64,000 bases of DNA from Glossina fuscipes (GCF_014805625.2 NW_023998431.1:1600886-1664885); one strand, 5' to 3'; shown: positions 25,481 through 39,572, counted from the stretch's first letter. Notes: generated from the sequence alone by a model not told the origin. A program made the numbers and translations.

Positions 25481-27298
25481 TTGCTGAGAATTACGAAATG
25501 GATGACAAATTGAGTACACTCTGGTGGTGCGTATAATATAATAAATACACTAAACATAATGGTTCAAGCAATATTGTACAAGTATATATATGTATGTATG
25601 CATTTGTAAATATATATTTATTCGTATACATATACTCGTATGCGAACAACAAGTTAGTTAAATGTAAACATGACTGTCTTCTTAACATACATTTATAGGC
25701 AAAATAAATATAAGGCATGCATGGGATATATATGTGCTTGTGCCCTCTTAAATTACCATTCACTTGCTGGGAAAATGACAAAAACACATGTCGTTGTTAC
25801 TGTTATTTAAATGTAATGCAAGAGTTTAGAAACAACAAAAGATGTTATGTTAGAAATTCATTTCAAATATTATTTGTACGTAAAACTGTATAAAATTTTT
25901 GTACGTGTGTTGATAACTTAACGGCCAGAAGACAATAAAATTACTATCATTGGTATATGTTTTTAAAGCCACAGTAGAAACACTTATTTAAATCACATGA
26001 GTTCTCTAAGTAAACATGTGACCATAAATAAAGCAGGAGCAAAAAATAAATAAATAAATAAATAAATAATAGTAAGAACAACAACAATAAGAACAAAAAC
26101 GCAGAGACAAACATTTTATAATAATGTTTACTAAATAACAGCAAAAAAAAAACAAAAAAAAAAAATCGAAAGCAAAAGCAAAAAAAAAGCTCGAACAGCT
26201 ACTAACTATAGTTGGTTCGTTACGTATCTGGAGTAATTTGAAATTATATATGTACATTTACCGTTTACGTATGTATGAACGGACGAACGAACGTATGAGC
26301 TTTACAATTGTGTGTGCTTGCCAAAAAAACAAAATACACAACAGAAAAAAAAGAGAAGAAAACCTCAATCATGTGACATACGGCCGGTAATGCTTATACA
26401 GAAAAAGATGCTGTTGCGGCTGCCGTTGCTGTTGCTGTTGCTGTTGCTGCTACTGCTCTTTGGTAGACGTATACGTTCGTTCATATATGTATGTATGTAT
26501 AATCACCGTAGCTTGCTTGTCTGCAGATTGTAAATCAACTCAATCGCATTTGCATTCATTTCGTTCACCTAACATTACACACAAGCATTTGCAAACACAG
26601 ATCGACACATCTACATCTACATCTATATTTACATGTATATTTGCTATACATCTACCCTTCAGCAGCAAACATGGCAAGTTTGGATGGCTATAAGTGCTAT
26701 TATACGAAAACGGTACAGCCACGTAGAGAGTGTTGGTGTAATTCATACTCATTCATATGCTATAGTATCTTGTCGCCCCTTCACTATTTTTTCACTTTTA
26801 CGGAATGTCTTGTTCGGTTGGTTTGAGTGTTATGATGACACCCGCATGGTGGATTATGGGTTACATACATTCATAATAAAAGCATTTACTATGCTCTGCA
26901 TTCAGACGTGCAATATCCTTGATATTGTACGTAAATGTTTTCATTTTTCCAAAACAGTAACAGTAACAAACGTATCAACCGTATGTGAACATATATATGT
27001 GTATACTATATGAGTATGCTGTTGTACGCGTCCGCGTGTATATGTTATATGTCCATGCGTGCATATGTATGTATTTGGCGTAAAAAAACACACGTTCAAA
27101 CAACGTGTGTGTAATACAAAATGAATTTTTGAACAGTTACTCACTCACTTATTGGATACAAGTACTTATGCCATCTATCTCACTCTCCCTATGTTATTGT
27201 AGATTTCGTACAGGTGTATATGCAAATATATTATCCTATTATATAGTTGTTTTTTCATCGAGTAATACATACTCTATACACTCTACAAACATACATAG

Positions 27299-27329
<31 letters not shown>

Positions 27330-27853
27330 TATACACATGCACATCTTTGCATATCTATCTACCTGTTCTTATTATTCGTTTTTTTTTTTTTCCCGGCCGG
27401 TTGTTCACTTTTATAACAATTCATTGCATTTATGTGGTTTTAGTTGCTGTATAATTCCTTTAATCCTTAAATACTGTGTAAATTTTCTCTGCTTCTTTTC
27501 TACATTTTTACTTTTCGTACGATTTATGTTTATTCACAATTTCCGCACTTGCTTATACGCACACACACACACACACACACACATACATGTACATGTACAT
27601 ATCCACACATATGCTTAAAGGTATTTGCATGCACTGTTTTTGTAACAGCATATATTTAACTCTATCTCTCTATATCTCAAAGTGTTTGCCTTCATTTATA
27701 TTATACGTACATATATATAACATGCAAATACTCATATACGCACATATGTGAAATATTTTTACCCTTTTGCTATTTCAATAATAAAATATAAAATAATAAT
27801 AAAGTCAGGTTGTCTTTCGTTTTGCATTTTATTTGCCATACATTTACACATAC

Positions 27854-27895
<42 letters not shown>

Positions 27896-30800
27896 TAACT
27901 GGGTTTATGTGGATGTGTACGAATATATTTTTAACTTTATAAGTGTATTTCTATGTTGTTAAACTGTAACTCGTTTGTTCTTTTTTTTTTCGATTTTTCC
28001 CGTTCGTTTTTTTTTTTTTTTCTCTTTCTTACTATTATATCGTTGTTGTTATTGTACTGGTTAATTTAATTTACCAACCGAGAACAATTCTGTGTAATTC
28101 CCTTAAAGCTAAAAATTGATTGCGACAAATATAATATAGGCTTTCATGCGCTCGTGCAAATTGTGAATGCTACGAAATTTTACGCATACTCTGCGATATC
28201 TCAGTAGTGAAAGTCCTTTTCAAAGTTTTTGTATCAGTATTTCATGTATGAAAAGGTAAAAGTTCATTTAAAAAAAAAAAAAAAAGAAAACAAGCTAAAA
28301 TAAATTTTCGCTTTGAATGGAATCTGAGATTCTCTTAATAGGATATTTGCCGATGGAAATCGCTTGCACCACAGGGCGACACTTGTGAGATTTTCATAAA
28401 CTTACGATCTTGTTTCTATCGCGGCCTGTAAGCGATTTTCGTTTTTGGTTTTTTTTTTTTTTTCGTGAGACATGGCTGACTTCTTTCAGATATGGTGAGC
28501 ATATAATTTGTGCAAGAATTATGGGCAAGCTGGTCTGCGGGTCCAGAACTTCTGCAACATGGTGATGGTCAAAAAGGGCAAGAGCTAGGATGGTGGCATA
28601 GGTGGTCAATCAATAAGTGCTATGCTTTTACCGACGGAACAGTAAAACTTTTAAAATAAAATTAGGAAAGAATTTCTGCGACCGAACGAACGAATTCGAA
28701 CAAAGTAAAGGCCAAGAGTTTTTGTTTATTGCAATAAACTTTTCGCAGGAGAACGAAAGCGATTGTTAAAGTATCGTTAAATATTCTCGATATAATAATA
28801 TGCAGCGAGACAGAAAAACAGCTTTACGGCACCAACTAATACGTTAGTGTGCTAAGGGATTTTCTTTCTTTTTTTTTTAAGGTACTGCCGGTTCTAATTT
28901 ATTTTGTTTTTTTTTTTTTTATATTCTAAAACAATTGATGTCTTCTCATTTACGTGCTTATTCATCGGGAAGGCTGAAGGCTCCAATTCAGAGGATAAAA
29001 AATATGAAAAAATCTTTTACCTAATGCCTTATTGCCTCTATCTTGATCTCTCGCCATCTCTCTCTTTTTTTTGTGTATGTGTAAATGTGTGCGCTTGTCT
29101 GAGATCAAAAATAGATTGTATGATGCTTAAAGTCAACGTTAGACCTTGTGTCTGCCATTGGCAAAGCAACCCCATACCGTGCGCTTAAATATTCTTCCAG
29201 CTATCTAGATATAAAGCACAGTTGCTTCGAAATATTTTAAAGGATCCTTAGCAGTTTTAGGGCAACGTATATGTTGCTACGAGTTCCTTATCCATCATGA
29301 AACCTGGAAAGGTCTTTGCTTAGATTTCTTTGCTAATAAAAAACATTAATAGTTAAGTGTTTTACTATCTCAGGCTAGTGTTCATAAATACCGAATTCAG
29401 TTCAAGGACAGCAATGCTTATGCTGCAATGTGAACACATCATAGACTGACACTGGTATAGAGATGAATTTTCAGATGAGTCCAAGCGAGGATTACTTCTT
29501 CTGTTCTAAGGAGGACAATAAATGCGGGAACAGTGACCATTGTAACGATTTCTCGCTGCGTTGAAGATAACGAAACTAGAACAATATACTACCAACTAAT
29601 AGTTAGACAATAAGTCCACTAAACGCTTTGTTTATGGGAAGGTTCCCAGATTTTTATTTATTCAAGGTAGCAAAGCTTCCGTATTTTTTACAAAAATAGG
29701 ACGATGAGAACTTTTGCAAGTCAATCCGTGGTTTTACGAATGATCAAATAAAATTTGCAGAGAAAGGGAATACCCTCCCAGGGAATTTATCTATGAAAGA
29801 AAAAGGCTCCATTAAATGCACGTTTCTGACAAATGGCAGGCGATTTGCGAAATCAATGAAACCATGAAAGGAGAGAGAAGAAGAGAGATTTGTGCAACAT
29901 AGAGGTCTCGCCTTACTGCGATCCCGTGTGCAAGCTGAAAGAATTTTCCAAAGATTCCTAGAAAAACAATTGATTTGAAGGACTGTCGATTATTGCGGAT
30001 AACATAAGCTTTTAAGATTTTTCATCGCAGCAAAATAGCTCAACGGCCTTACTTTACGAGAGGGCTTGCAATATTCAAGCGTGAAATACAAAATTACGAT
30101 TAATATCAAAAGCAATCATTTAAAAAGACAGTTACGTGAAAGGTATTTAATATGTTTACCCGTACCCTTCTGTACTTAATGGATTGGAGAAAGACTTACA
30201 CATTATCAGCATTTTGTACGTGTATGTGGATACCCTTAATATTTTTGTTTTTTGTTTTTTTTTTTCTGTTTTTTTGTTCTGTTTCTGTTTGTTGCCGTTG
30301 TTGGCGTTGTTGTTTATGCATGTCTATGAATATTTGTGTATGTTTGTGAAATTATTTATTTATTTACTCTTGATTTACTTTAGCTGATTTTATTTGTTTT
30401 AGGGCCTTCGCCACCCATTCGATCGATGCATCTTCCATGCATGTTACATATATATGCTTTATACATGTTGCGATTACAATTGTATTTGTTACAGTTATTG
30501 CTATTGTTTGTTTATTTGTGATATAATTGCACACAATTTATTATTTATTTTCTTTCTTAATAAATTCTATCGTGTAGTATTTTATTTAATTCTTTTTTTT
30601 TCCTTTATTGTTGTTGTTGTTGTCAATAATTAATAAATTGCCATAGTTCATAAGATGTTCGAATAATTTATAAATTTTATTGAAGTTGAAAATTAATTTA
30701 AAAGGCTTTTAAATCGCTCTCATAAATAAATAATTAGATTATAAAAATAAATAATTTATGGAACTTTTTATATATATATATATATATATATATTCTTTCG

Positions 30801-31000
30801 AATTATGAACATAAAAGAGGTTTATCTCCTTTAGAGGCTTATCTCTTTCGTATATAGGAATAAATTATTGCAAACTGCAAATAAATTTTAAGATATTTTA
30901 TTTTATCAATGAGTTAACCTATACTCGATTGAGAATTTGTACATCGAACTCATCCAATTTGTCATATCGGTAGAGGCAAACAATAATCTGACTAAGTTCT
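25481..31000. repeat. Microsatellite-rich non-coding region
   Basis: Simple sequence is dense: (TAAA)n at about 26,040-26,068; a GCTGTT-type tract at 26,409-26,456; (AT)n at 27,299-27,326, 27,858-27,890 and 30,769-30,792; (CA)n at 27,560-27,583; many poly-T runs; and numerous ATGTATG or ATACATAC motifs. The many overlapping open frames on both strands (for example 25,491-27,618) are products of this simple sequence. A less AT-rich minus frame sits at 28,394-28,609. A faint Tc1-type hint at about 29,440-29,500 (plus; an EFSDES motif) is too weak to call. Confidence 0.6.
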
Positions 31001-32950
31001 TATAGAATATATTTACTTTCTAACTTACTCGTCGAGATTGAAACAAGATATATAAGAAATGATGCGTGATTCGAGAAGAAAGAAAGAAAGTTCTATTCAT
31101 TTTAAGGCAATCGATTGATAATTGTGGCCGGTTTGTTTGATCAATTAAAACGATTTGCTTTATAAAGTCTGTAATATATATTCTAACTTTCGATGAATTG
31201 CTCTTGTAAATGTGAAAGTTACAATTTTTAACTTATGTCGACCCGTCAGCTCATTTCTTCACCGCAACAATCCTCAAATATATCGAATTTCATACCAATA
31301 TTTCCTATCAATTGTAAATTATTTTCTTTTGTGTATTATCGGTGGAGTTGCGGGTAGATAACGTCTAGTTTTAAACTCGATATTGACGATGTGTCAAATT
31401 CCAACCTTCTGACCAAATTTATGCAACCCAGAGTATTCCAACATTAGACGACAGAGAGGTAAATAAACTGACGTACCGATGTACATCAAATCAACTGTGA
31501 AGAAACAGTAATATTACAGATACGTTCTAAGGTATACCATATTATTCTAGATAAGATACTTGCCAAGCCTGAAGAGCTAAAACTTTTACTGATATTATCT
31601 CCCATGTTCACGGTAATTCCTGCTACCAGGTCTAAATATGTGTCTCCTCCCCGATTCCTCAAAATAGTGTTAAAAATATACCGACAAATTAATTAGTGAG
31701 TATTATCACGGCTTGTGGTAGAATCGCTTCCTACAGTGTTTCGTGTAGGAATCGTAGTAGTTGCATACACTATTTTTATTAACGCAATTGCCAATGTCTC
31801 TTGCACAATATAACAGACATTTATTTTAATAAAATTCATTTAAACAAAAAAGTGCATAGGAATATTAGTGAAGAAATGCCACAACCTCTTTCATTGATTT
31901 CTTCGAATAACATTCTCTTGCTTCGCCGTTGTGTACAAACACTTTCGTTACTTTATGATACGCATACAAGCACAAATGTGCTTGTTGTTTGATGTGCTTA
32001 ATGAATTATAAATCAGCTTGACTTGGTGAAGTGAAGCGTCTGCTTGCTTTACGGATTTACGGATCTGTTATAATTGGGATAACAGACATGTTATTACCAC
32101 GTCCCTAGAATCTTTAGGCTATTGTTGACAAAGTGACCTCTTCATTTTCATCTCAACTCCAACTTAACCCAGACTATTGCTAATTAAGCAAGCTGCCGCC
32201 AGTTCACTGTCCGCGAATACCCCCAGCGAAATCCTTGAAATGTTTTTGTACTTTTGTATATACCTACTCATCCATTTGAGGCTACCTACATTTTTATTTT
32301 ATTTTAAGGTTATGAGTTTCAAGTACAAACTATCATACGTCTCAGCAAAGATTACCTACCTATCATTTGACTAATATATCACAGTTTGAAGAGAGTATGA
32401 ATTTTTTCCATTCATCCATAGCCGTAAGAAATTCAATTTTTATTTATTGTTACCGGTTGCCATTCCCATTCAATTCATTAAGACGTTATTCCGAATGCTT
32501 GCAGCCGTATTTATGAACGTAGAAATAGATACAGCCTGCATGGTAGACTCGGCGTACGTTGGTTGATAAGCGAAAAAACAGAACGTTATTAATCGCTCTA
32601 AATTAAATAAATCAGTTGACGGTTAATATTCCGACTGCCTCAATTATCTGCTAAATATTATAAGTAGTATTCCTTAAAATAATTTCCAGTCTGCCATGTG
32701 CCTTGTTGCAAACTCATAATTAATATTATTGTCAATTATTTCGAAAATAGAAAAATGTTTTTACTACAGAGACCCTGACCTCCTTATCATAGAAGGAGAA
32801 CTCGGGCACTTAGTTGTAATACCCATGGACTGGGATCTTATATAATAGGTGCTTGTACGTATTTTGATCAGCAACACCTATTGGTGAAAAGATGATAAAG
32901 TAATACGTAGTACCACCGATTTACACAATGGTCAGATTCGCTTATTTTGA
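31001..32950. other. Gene-free stretch
   Basis: AT-rich DNA without recognised coding or repeat content. The open frames at 31,801-31,992 and 32,177-32,374 have no motif. An imperfect inverted repeat with arms AATAGGTG and CACCTATT lies at about 32,844-32,881. Confidence 0.5.
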
Positions 32951-33059
32951 CCTTTCTCTACATAAAAAAAAAAAACAAGTTTCCATTTAGTACCATTGAG
33001 TTATTTAGCGTATACAGACGCTAATCTCTCAAAATCGCTCAAAATTACACTCTCGACAT

Positions 33060-33960
33060 TCATAACTTTTGTTATTTGATTTGAAGAAGTCTTTTGTAGA
33101 AGGCTATTAAACACTTTTCGTAGCGTATGGTGATGTTGCTCCGTCATATCCCAACAGTTTAAAAATGGTTATACTGATGTCAATGACAAAGAACGGAGGA
33201 CCAAAAAAAATTCAAAAACAATATATTGCAAGACTTATTAGACGAAAGCCTGCCTATCCATCTTAAGCTGAGTGAAAGCACTTTTTAACAACTTAACAGT
33301 TGATAAATCAACCATCTCTAGACGTTTACATGCGATGGTAAAAACACAAAAGGAAGGAAAGCGCACATTGCGCTTTCATTATTTGAAAGGCAAAAAGCGA
33401 AGGTTTTTGTGCAACGTATTGTGAGCGGCGATGAAAATTGGGTGTACTGTGAAAATGCCAAGCGCATAAAGTCATGTACCACTTCAAGGGAGCTAAATCG
33501 ACGTCAAAGTGAAATATCCATGCCCATAAAATTTTGCTCTCGCTACGATTGGATCACTAATATGTAGCGTACGACGAGGTACTAAAACCGAACAAAACTG
33601 TTACTCCATCCATGTCTCATGACGTCAGTTGAACAAATTTAACCATTCATTATTGTCGAAAAGATCAGGAATAGCGATTAACAGGCGCAAAGTCATACAT
33701 AACAACACTCGGCTACACGTTGCAAGAGTGGCCTAGCATACACTGCTGCTGCTCGAACAGGAGCGTTCGCTGCACACAGCGTGCTCATCAGCGTTCAGCC
33801 TACTGATTACCACGTCGTTTCGAAATGCTGAAGAAATACGAAAATGGGTCGCTGCCAAACGTATATCGTTCTTTTAACGGGCTATCGCCATGATAGCAGA
33901 AAGATAGAAAGATACGAACTTGTAGTAATCAATTTTGCTTATGAGCTAACACTTTGCTTA
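33060..33960 (+). pseudogene. mariner-type transposase (dead DNA transposon)
   Basis: Transposases of this family cut and paste the element at TA sites using a D,D,34D triad. In broken plus-strand frames I read, in order: GDVAPSYP (33,129-33,152), then TDVNDKER (33,175-33,198) and LQDLLDES of the N-terminal domain; VDKSTISRRLHAM (33,300-33,340) of the second helix-turn-helix; RIVSGDENWVYCENAKR (33,415-33,465), holding the first catalytic Asp; YDEVLKPNKT near 33,575; HNNTRLHVA near 33,695, where the second catalytic Asp (normally HDNARPHVA) is Asn; and PTDYHVV near 33,800 with the third Asp kept. EEIRKWVAAK follows. Many frameshifts. I could not define its terminal inverted repeats. A piggyBac fossil lies 0.8 kb downstream. 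Confidence 0.8.
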
Positions 33961-34376
33961 ATTCGCTAATATCTCCACGAATTAAAATGTCTTATATTAA
34001 AACGTTAATAGATGCTGTGTGTAGGCAGCTACAAATAATCGAAGTGTGACTGGCTGAGTCTAAACTGATACCTGTTGACGTTTTCTTCTAAGGAAAAAGA
34101 AAATGAAAACCAGTAAAAACATTATAGTTGGCCACGGCCCACCTGTAGATGCCCTACACCATTCTGCAGCTATTCGTATAACGATTTTTTAAAATATAGC
34201 GTTATGCAGGCAAGTAGACAAGAAAGTGTTCAGATCCGATAGTGTTTGTCCTAGGGCCAAACTCTTACGTGTGCCAAATTTCATCAAAATGTATAAAAGC
34301 TCGGATCGATTCCGAATAGCTTTCTTGCGTTTTTGTCTCAAGTCCCTCTGGATATTGGATGTGTTCATAATAATTT

Positions 34377-34417
<41 letters not shown>

Positions 34418-34725
34418 TATATATAAATATGTGTGTGTATCACTATTTTTACCAGGAGGTATTAAAAGACACCTTTCCAAACAACAGTTGTTAAATGAAC
34501 TCAGTGATATCAGTTCCCTCCAGTTCACTTTGGATCTAGAAATGTGCGTATGGTATATCTATTTCAACCATGATGTGTGCTTTGACGCCTTAAGGATTTC
34601 ATAGCAGTGTCTTACTTTAAACCGTTTTACATATAAATTCCAACACCATTTTGCAGCATCATATCAATTGCAATATACTTTAATATTTGCTTGTTTTTCG
34701 CAATGTTGCAAAAATAAATAAGTGA
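33961..34725. other. Spacer with a short repeat fragment and (AT)n
   Basis: Between the two transposon fossils. About 34,110-34,170 holds a fragment starting near GGCCACGGCCCACCTGTAG, followed by CCTACACCATTCTGCAG, which resembles the small dispersed repeats common in flies. An (AT)n tract of about 50 bases covers 34,379-34,433. Confidence 0.5.
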
Positions 34726-34729
34726 AGGG

Positions 34730-36075
34730 CCGAAGAGAATGAGAATATTGACGGACTCTAAAGACGATAGTGAAGAAAGCAATGAACGGCGAAATATTGA
34801 AATTGTTGTTGATGTATTGAACTGTTTGTAGAAAGATCGAAATATGTTCCTCTTCTAGCAGACCACCTCTTCATATCATTTTCAAAGGTGTGTTTAGTCC
34901 AGCTGGACCCGTCAAGCGAAGCACTATGATGGACCAAGCAAGCACCGCATTTTATTTAGTATTTGGCAATCGTATTATAGAACATATTACAAAATGTACG
35001 GAAATGGAAGTACAATGGAATTTAGGGAAAGAATGGAGCTTATCTTGACATAAATTACAAGCATTTATAGATATTTTATATGCTCGCGATGCATATGAAC
35101 AAGCGGTTGTTAAGGCATCATTTCTAAGGAATAAATAATAGGGTACTTAATTCTTTTCAAACGTCATGACGCGAAATTGGTTCACAGAAAGGCTACGAAA
35201 TTTGCATTTTAATAATAAGAATGCGTGGAGGAACGATAAATTTGCTTCAGTATCATGAGTATGGAATGCACTCATTGAAAACAGTCAAAACTGTTACCGT
35301 AGCAAACCGTAAATATCATAGTGGATGAACGTCTTTTCTAAGCGAAAGCTAGAAGTGGATTCACCAAGTACAAGTGCCGAACGAATCCAATAAATTTGGC
35401 ATCAATTTTTGGTTAGCGTCTAATATGAAAGACAAATATATTGTGCATGGGTTTCCATGCACAAACCGATATCAATTTCATTAGGTGAGTTTGTCGTTTT
35501 GAAGCTGGTAGAAGCATTTACTGCGGCAGAACCGTTACCGCCGACACTTTTTTTAGAAGTTCTTCCCTGGCTGCAAAGTTTCTGCAAAAAAACAAAAAGA
35601 CGAAATGGAACGCTTTACAACGCAGTTTTATATGTTGAATGACTGCACACTAACAAGCTATAAAACGGAGCCGAACAGAAACATACGTCTGCTAAGTTCA
35701 ACACATTGATCCGTAACGATCGAAAGAAACGATAAACTTCCAGAAACCATTAAATTTTATAGTAGCACAAAATTCGTGTCAATATGATCCGCCAAATGGA
35801 GAGGAAGTAGAGCGTGATATGTAAACACCGTAGGTGCGCTACGCAAGTATTTTACAATACTCCCGCCGGTCTTAGCCGGATAAACGCATGAGTTCCGTGC
35901 AAAGAAATGACGGGTGAAAATATTTCACGTAAAGATTTTTTATTCCAGTCAGGAGAACATGCCACGCAATATGAAAAAAGTGCCAGATAAAGTATTGCTC
36001 AGGTAATAGAGCAAAGGGAACGTGCTTGCGGTACAAAAAGTATAGGTGTGGAAAAGGCTGAGTAGAGCGATCATT
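34730..36075 (+). pseudogene. piggyBac-type transposase (dead DNA transposon)
   Basis: Such transposases insert at TTAA with a D,D,D triad. Broken plus-strand frames give an acidic N-terminus (DSEDDSEESNERRN-like, 34,745-34,785); the NIIVDE-type strand with the second-Asp region near 35,310-35,325; then FGINFWLASNMKDKYIVHGFP in pieces (35,395-35,455); SLGEFVVLKLVEAFT (35,478-35,522, within an open frame at 35,457-35,642); the 'TTDNFFTS'-equivalent degraded near 35,545; KTKRNGT (35,590-35,620); LPETIKFYSSTKF near 35,730-35,775; and a Cys-rich end CSGNRAKGTCLRYKKYRCG near 35,996-36,055, the expected C-terminal finger. Frameshifts and stops throughout. TTAA-flanked ends were not identified. Confidence 0.8.
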
Positions 36076-38842
36076 GATTTATAGAAACTGTGGTATTGAA
36101 TAAGGAAAACATTTTATTACAATGCTGTTCTCATAATTAATGTTTCTTTCCTCATAAAAGGGTTAGTTTTTATGCACGAAACTGAAAGTTCATTCAGTTC
36201 ATGATATTACGATGTTTGACTATTTTTCTAATAAAAATCAAAAAATTAAGAAGGTAATATCTTTTAATTATTGTTCTTTCCCATTATATTACTCAAATTA
36301 TCTATACTTAACTGATAATTTTAAATCTCGACAGTTTTAACAATTATTTGAATTCAAACGCAAAGGTGACAAAATACACCTCTTGGTCGAAATAGCTATA
36401 TATATACTAAATCGTAGCAGAAATAGTCTGTATATATATATATGTTTGTATACATAAAATATCTATAAACATAATTTATGTGCATATATGTATATAGACA
36501 TATCTATATATATATATATGTAGTAGTAGTTGGTAGTGTGTTTTCCTGTACCGCCAATGGAGCAGGGCATAAAAAGCTTATAATACAATAATTCTCGAAA
36601 CACAAATGAACAAAAATTTGCGTTCGAATAGAATCTGGCCTTGGCGAAGCACAATATTTATGCGCATATAGGTGAAGACCCGCGAAAACGATGGGTCCAT
36701 ATGGTACACATAAAACATCACATTCATTCAAGTTTTCGTAATAAGTCCGCCTTGATTCAAATGAAAAGTCTTTAATAAGTTAAAAATCAGCGCAGGTACT
36801 TCTCAACTTTATTCTTCAAGATTAATGGTCTTTGACCTACAATGGTGGGTGTTAACCGCCCTACTCTCTGTTTGGAAGCAATGGTGACCGATTCATTCAT
36901 TTGAAACACCTTTTTATACAAACTCTTGAGTAAAGATAAGAGCTCGCTTCATCTTGACTTTGGCCAGGATTACCAGAACTCAAATGAAGCCGAGTCTTCA
37001 AACTATCTGCGTCGTCATTGCCTCGACTGTTGTGGTTAGAGAATACTGACTACTGGGGGAAAGTCTTCACGACAGATTTATCCATCCATTTCTCTTGCAT
37101 CGATGCAAGATCCATCAGTAATTTCATCAATTAATCTGGTTTATAGATGACGTAATTCACCTCTGATATCTATTCCTAATAAAGATTTCTTTTCATCTTG
37201 CAACGAAAACAGCTGATAATACAACTTTCTGCCTAACCCAGAGTTAGAGTCAAGCCTAACTTAAAATACTTGAACTTCAGCAGACGTAATGTGTAGGAAT
37301 TCGCATTTGACAAAACACCAAAACTTTGTATTGCATAGCGGTAAAGCTATTAAAGATATATTCCAAAATATCGTAACTCATATCAACTTGATATGAATAA
37401 GAAAAAACAAAGAAGAAGGTAGGTAGGTAGATAAGATATAAAGTGAAATTTTTCTCTTCTATATGCTGCAGACGGTGTGAATTTAAAATTCGACGCGAGA
37501 TAAGTATAATTGTATGCCCGCGCTTTTATAATTAAAATATATTTGTTTTTGTTTTGAAATGCTTTTGAAATAAAAGCTAGTCAAGTGCCAGGCCATACAT
37601 ACATTAAGTTAATTACGATTTTGTGAGGAAAATATGTCTAATGAAAATTTTATTTTGCCCCATAAATATTATCCATAAATAAATTTTTCAGCGCATATAG
37701 ATTCTTACTACGGCTGTTGGCTATGCCATACGAATAAAAAGAAAATTATTATTCAAGCATTGCTCGCTGAAAACCGTTTTTGTATTGAAAACGAGAATAT
37801 ATATGAAAATTGAATACAAATTGCAAATAATTTTAACGTCACTAGGTTCTTAAAGAAAACACATTATAATTTTGTTGATATGTCGTTGACGACGATGGTA
37901 TTATTTTTGTTGTTATTATTATTGTTATTTGTTAAAATTTTTGCGTTTAAATCTCGTGAGTATCATTAAAGAACTTATGATGCATAACAAATGAGCAAAA
38001 TTTCATAAAAAATCAACAACACAAAACGTAAGAAAAGTTAACAACAATCTATAGAGCAGATGTTCGATGAAACTATATATTTACATATTCAAACAAATGC
38101 ACGCATACACACACACACACACCCAGGCGTACATACACATATAGTTATGTGTATGAGAAACTAAAAAAAAACAGGTGAAAATCAAGAGCAAAGAAGACAA
38201 AGTTTCTTGTTCACTTTCCGTATAACAAATACAACAACTAAAGCAACAACATATGTGACAAGTTCAAATGTCTTTGTATTTTCAAAACAGTTTTCATATG
38301 ATAATGTTCAAATTACATACATTTACACTCGCACAAGAACATAAACATAAACCTAAAGACAAACACAAACACGCATACATTCAATATACCTATACACGCA
38401 TTTACGTTAGCATTTACGCTTCACGTTTGTGTACACATTTTATCCGCCCAACACGATTTTAATATCAGAGAAAAGTGCAAAAACTTAACGTTTAATGAAA
38501 CAGCAGCGCAACCTCACAACCTGCAGACATATGCGTTTATTAATCGTTTCCCTTTATTGGTTGCGGAAGTAAACACAACAGCAGCAATAGCAACATAAAA
38601 GCACACACAATAAGAATATTTCCATTACATATATATATATACTAACATATACAGTTAAAGAAGCACCTGAACAACCAGCAATGCACTATGAATTGCATGC
38701 ATAGACCAAAGGCAAAGTTTTCAGTGCACTTCTAAAGAGTCTGAAATTTAGTTATTTATAACGTGTGGCTGCGTGTGTGTTTGTGTTTAGCTTAAGCAAA
38801 CATATTTTGCTATTTGCACAAAAAAGAAGAAAAGAAAAAAAT

Positions 38843-38880
<38 letters not shown>

Positions 38881-39480
38881 AAAAAAGAGGTCATGTTTTT
38901 GTTTGTCACCCAAACATATGCAAAATCTAGATTTTGTCATAAACCTTATTTCGCAAAAAAATGAATCTATATGTAAGCAAAGTAAGCGCAAAAATTCAAA
39001 ATATTAAACACCTGCCAGCTTAAGAACGTAACCAGTACATAAATGTACGCAGATTGGCTATTTTTCCGTGCATATATTATATAAAGAGATAAAAAACTAG
39101 GTTGAATAACTAAAAACTATATATAAATTTAACACTGATATTAACCAGCTTCAGTCATTTAAAAGCAAAGGTGAAAGAGAAAAAAAATTAAATAAAAATA
39201 ACATTGTTTAAACTGATTACAATTAATATTTAAAGTTTTATATATATATATGTATATATATGAAACAAAACAAAAGGACGATCTGTTTGGGACTGAATGT
39301 ACCGTTTATCCAGTTTCCAATCGTTTATGTATTGATTAGCGCATTTATATCGTTATTGGTAAGATATATAAACTAGTAATGTGATCAAGGTGAGCACGGT
39401 GAACATGTTCTGAAATGAAAAATCTTTATTTAGTCTCCTCTCATGGTCTCTTCGCTTTCGTAACACTTAAATAACATTCA
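36076..39480. other. Gene-free microsatellite-bearing stretch
   Basis: AT-rich, with AT-type tracts at about 36,430-36,520, (CA)n at about 38,106-38,122, and a poly-A run of about 33 bases at 38,844-38,876. The Lys-rich open frame at 38,765-39,007 comes from that A run. No supported gene or RNA. Confidence 0.55.
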
Positions 39481-39572
39481 TTATTACCAGTTTGACATGG
39501 CGGAAGAAAGTGTCAATGCACAACACAGCAATGATCAAACAAAATTATGAACATGAACTTGACATTTCAGGG

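Noticed and set aside
27105..27618. Overlapping frames of 103 and 123 codons
   Set aside because: Built from (AT)n, (CA)n and poly-T tracts.
29440..29500. EFSDES motif resembling a Tc1 transposase strand
   Set aside because: One short motif only; no second or third catalytic motif could be read downstream.
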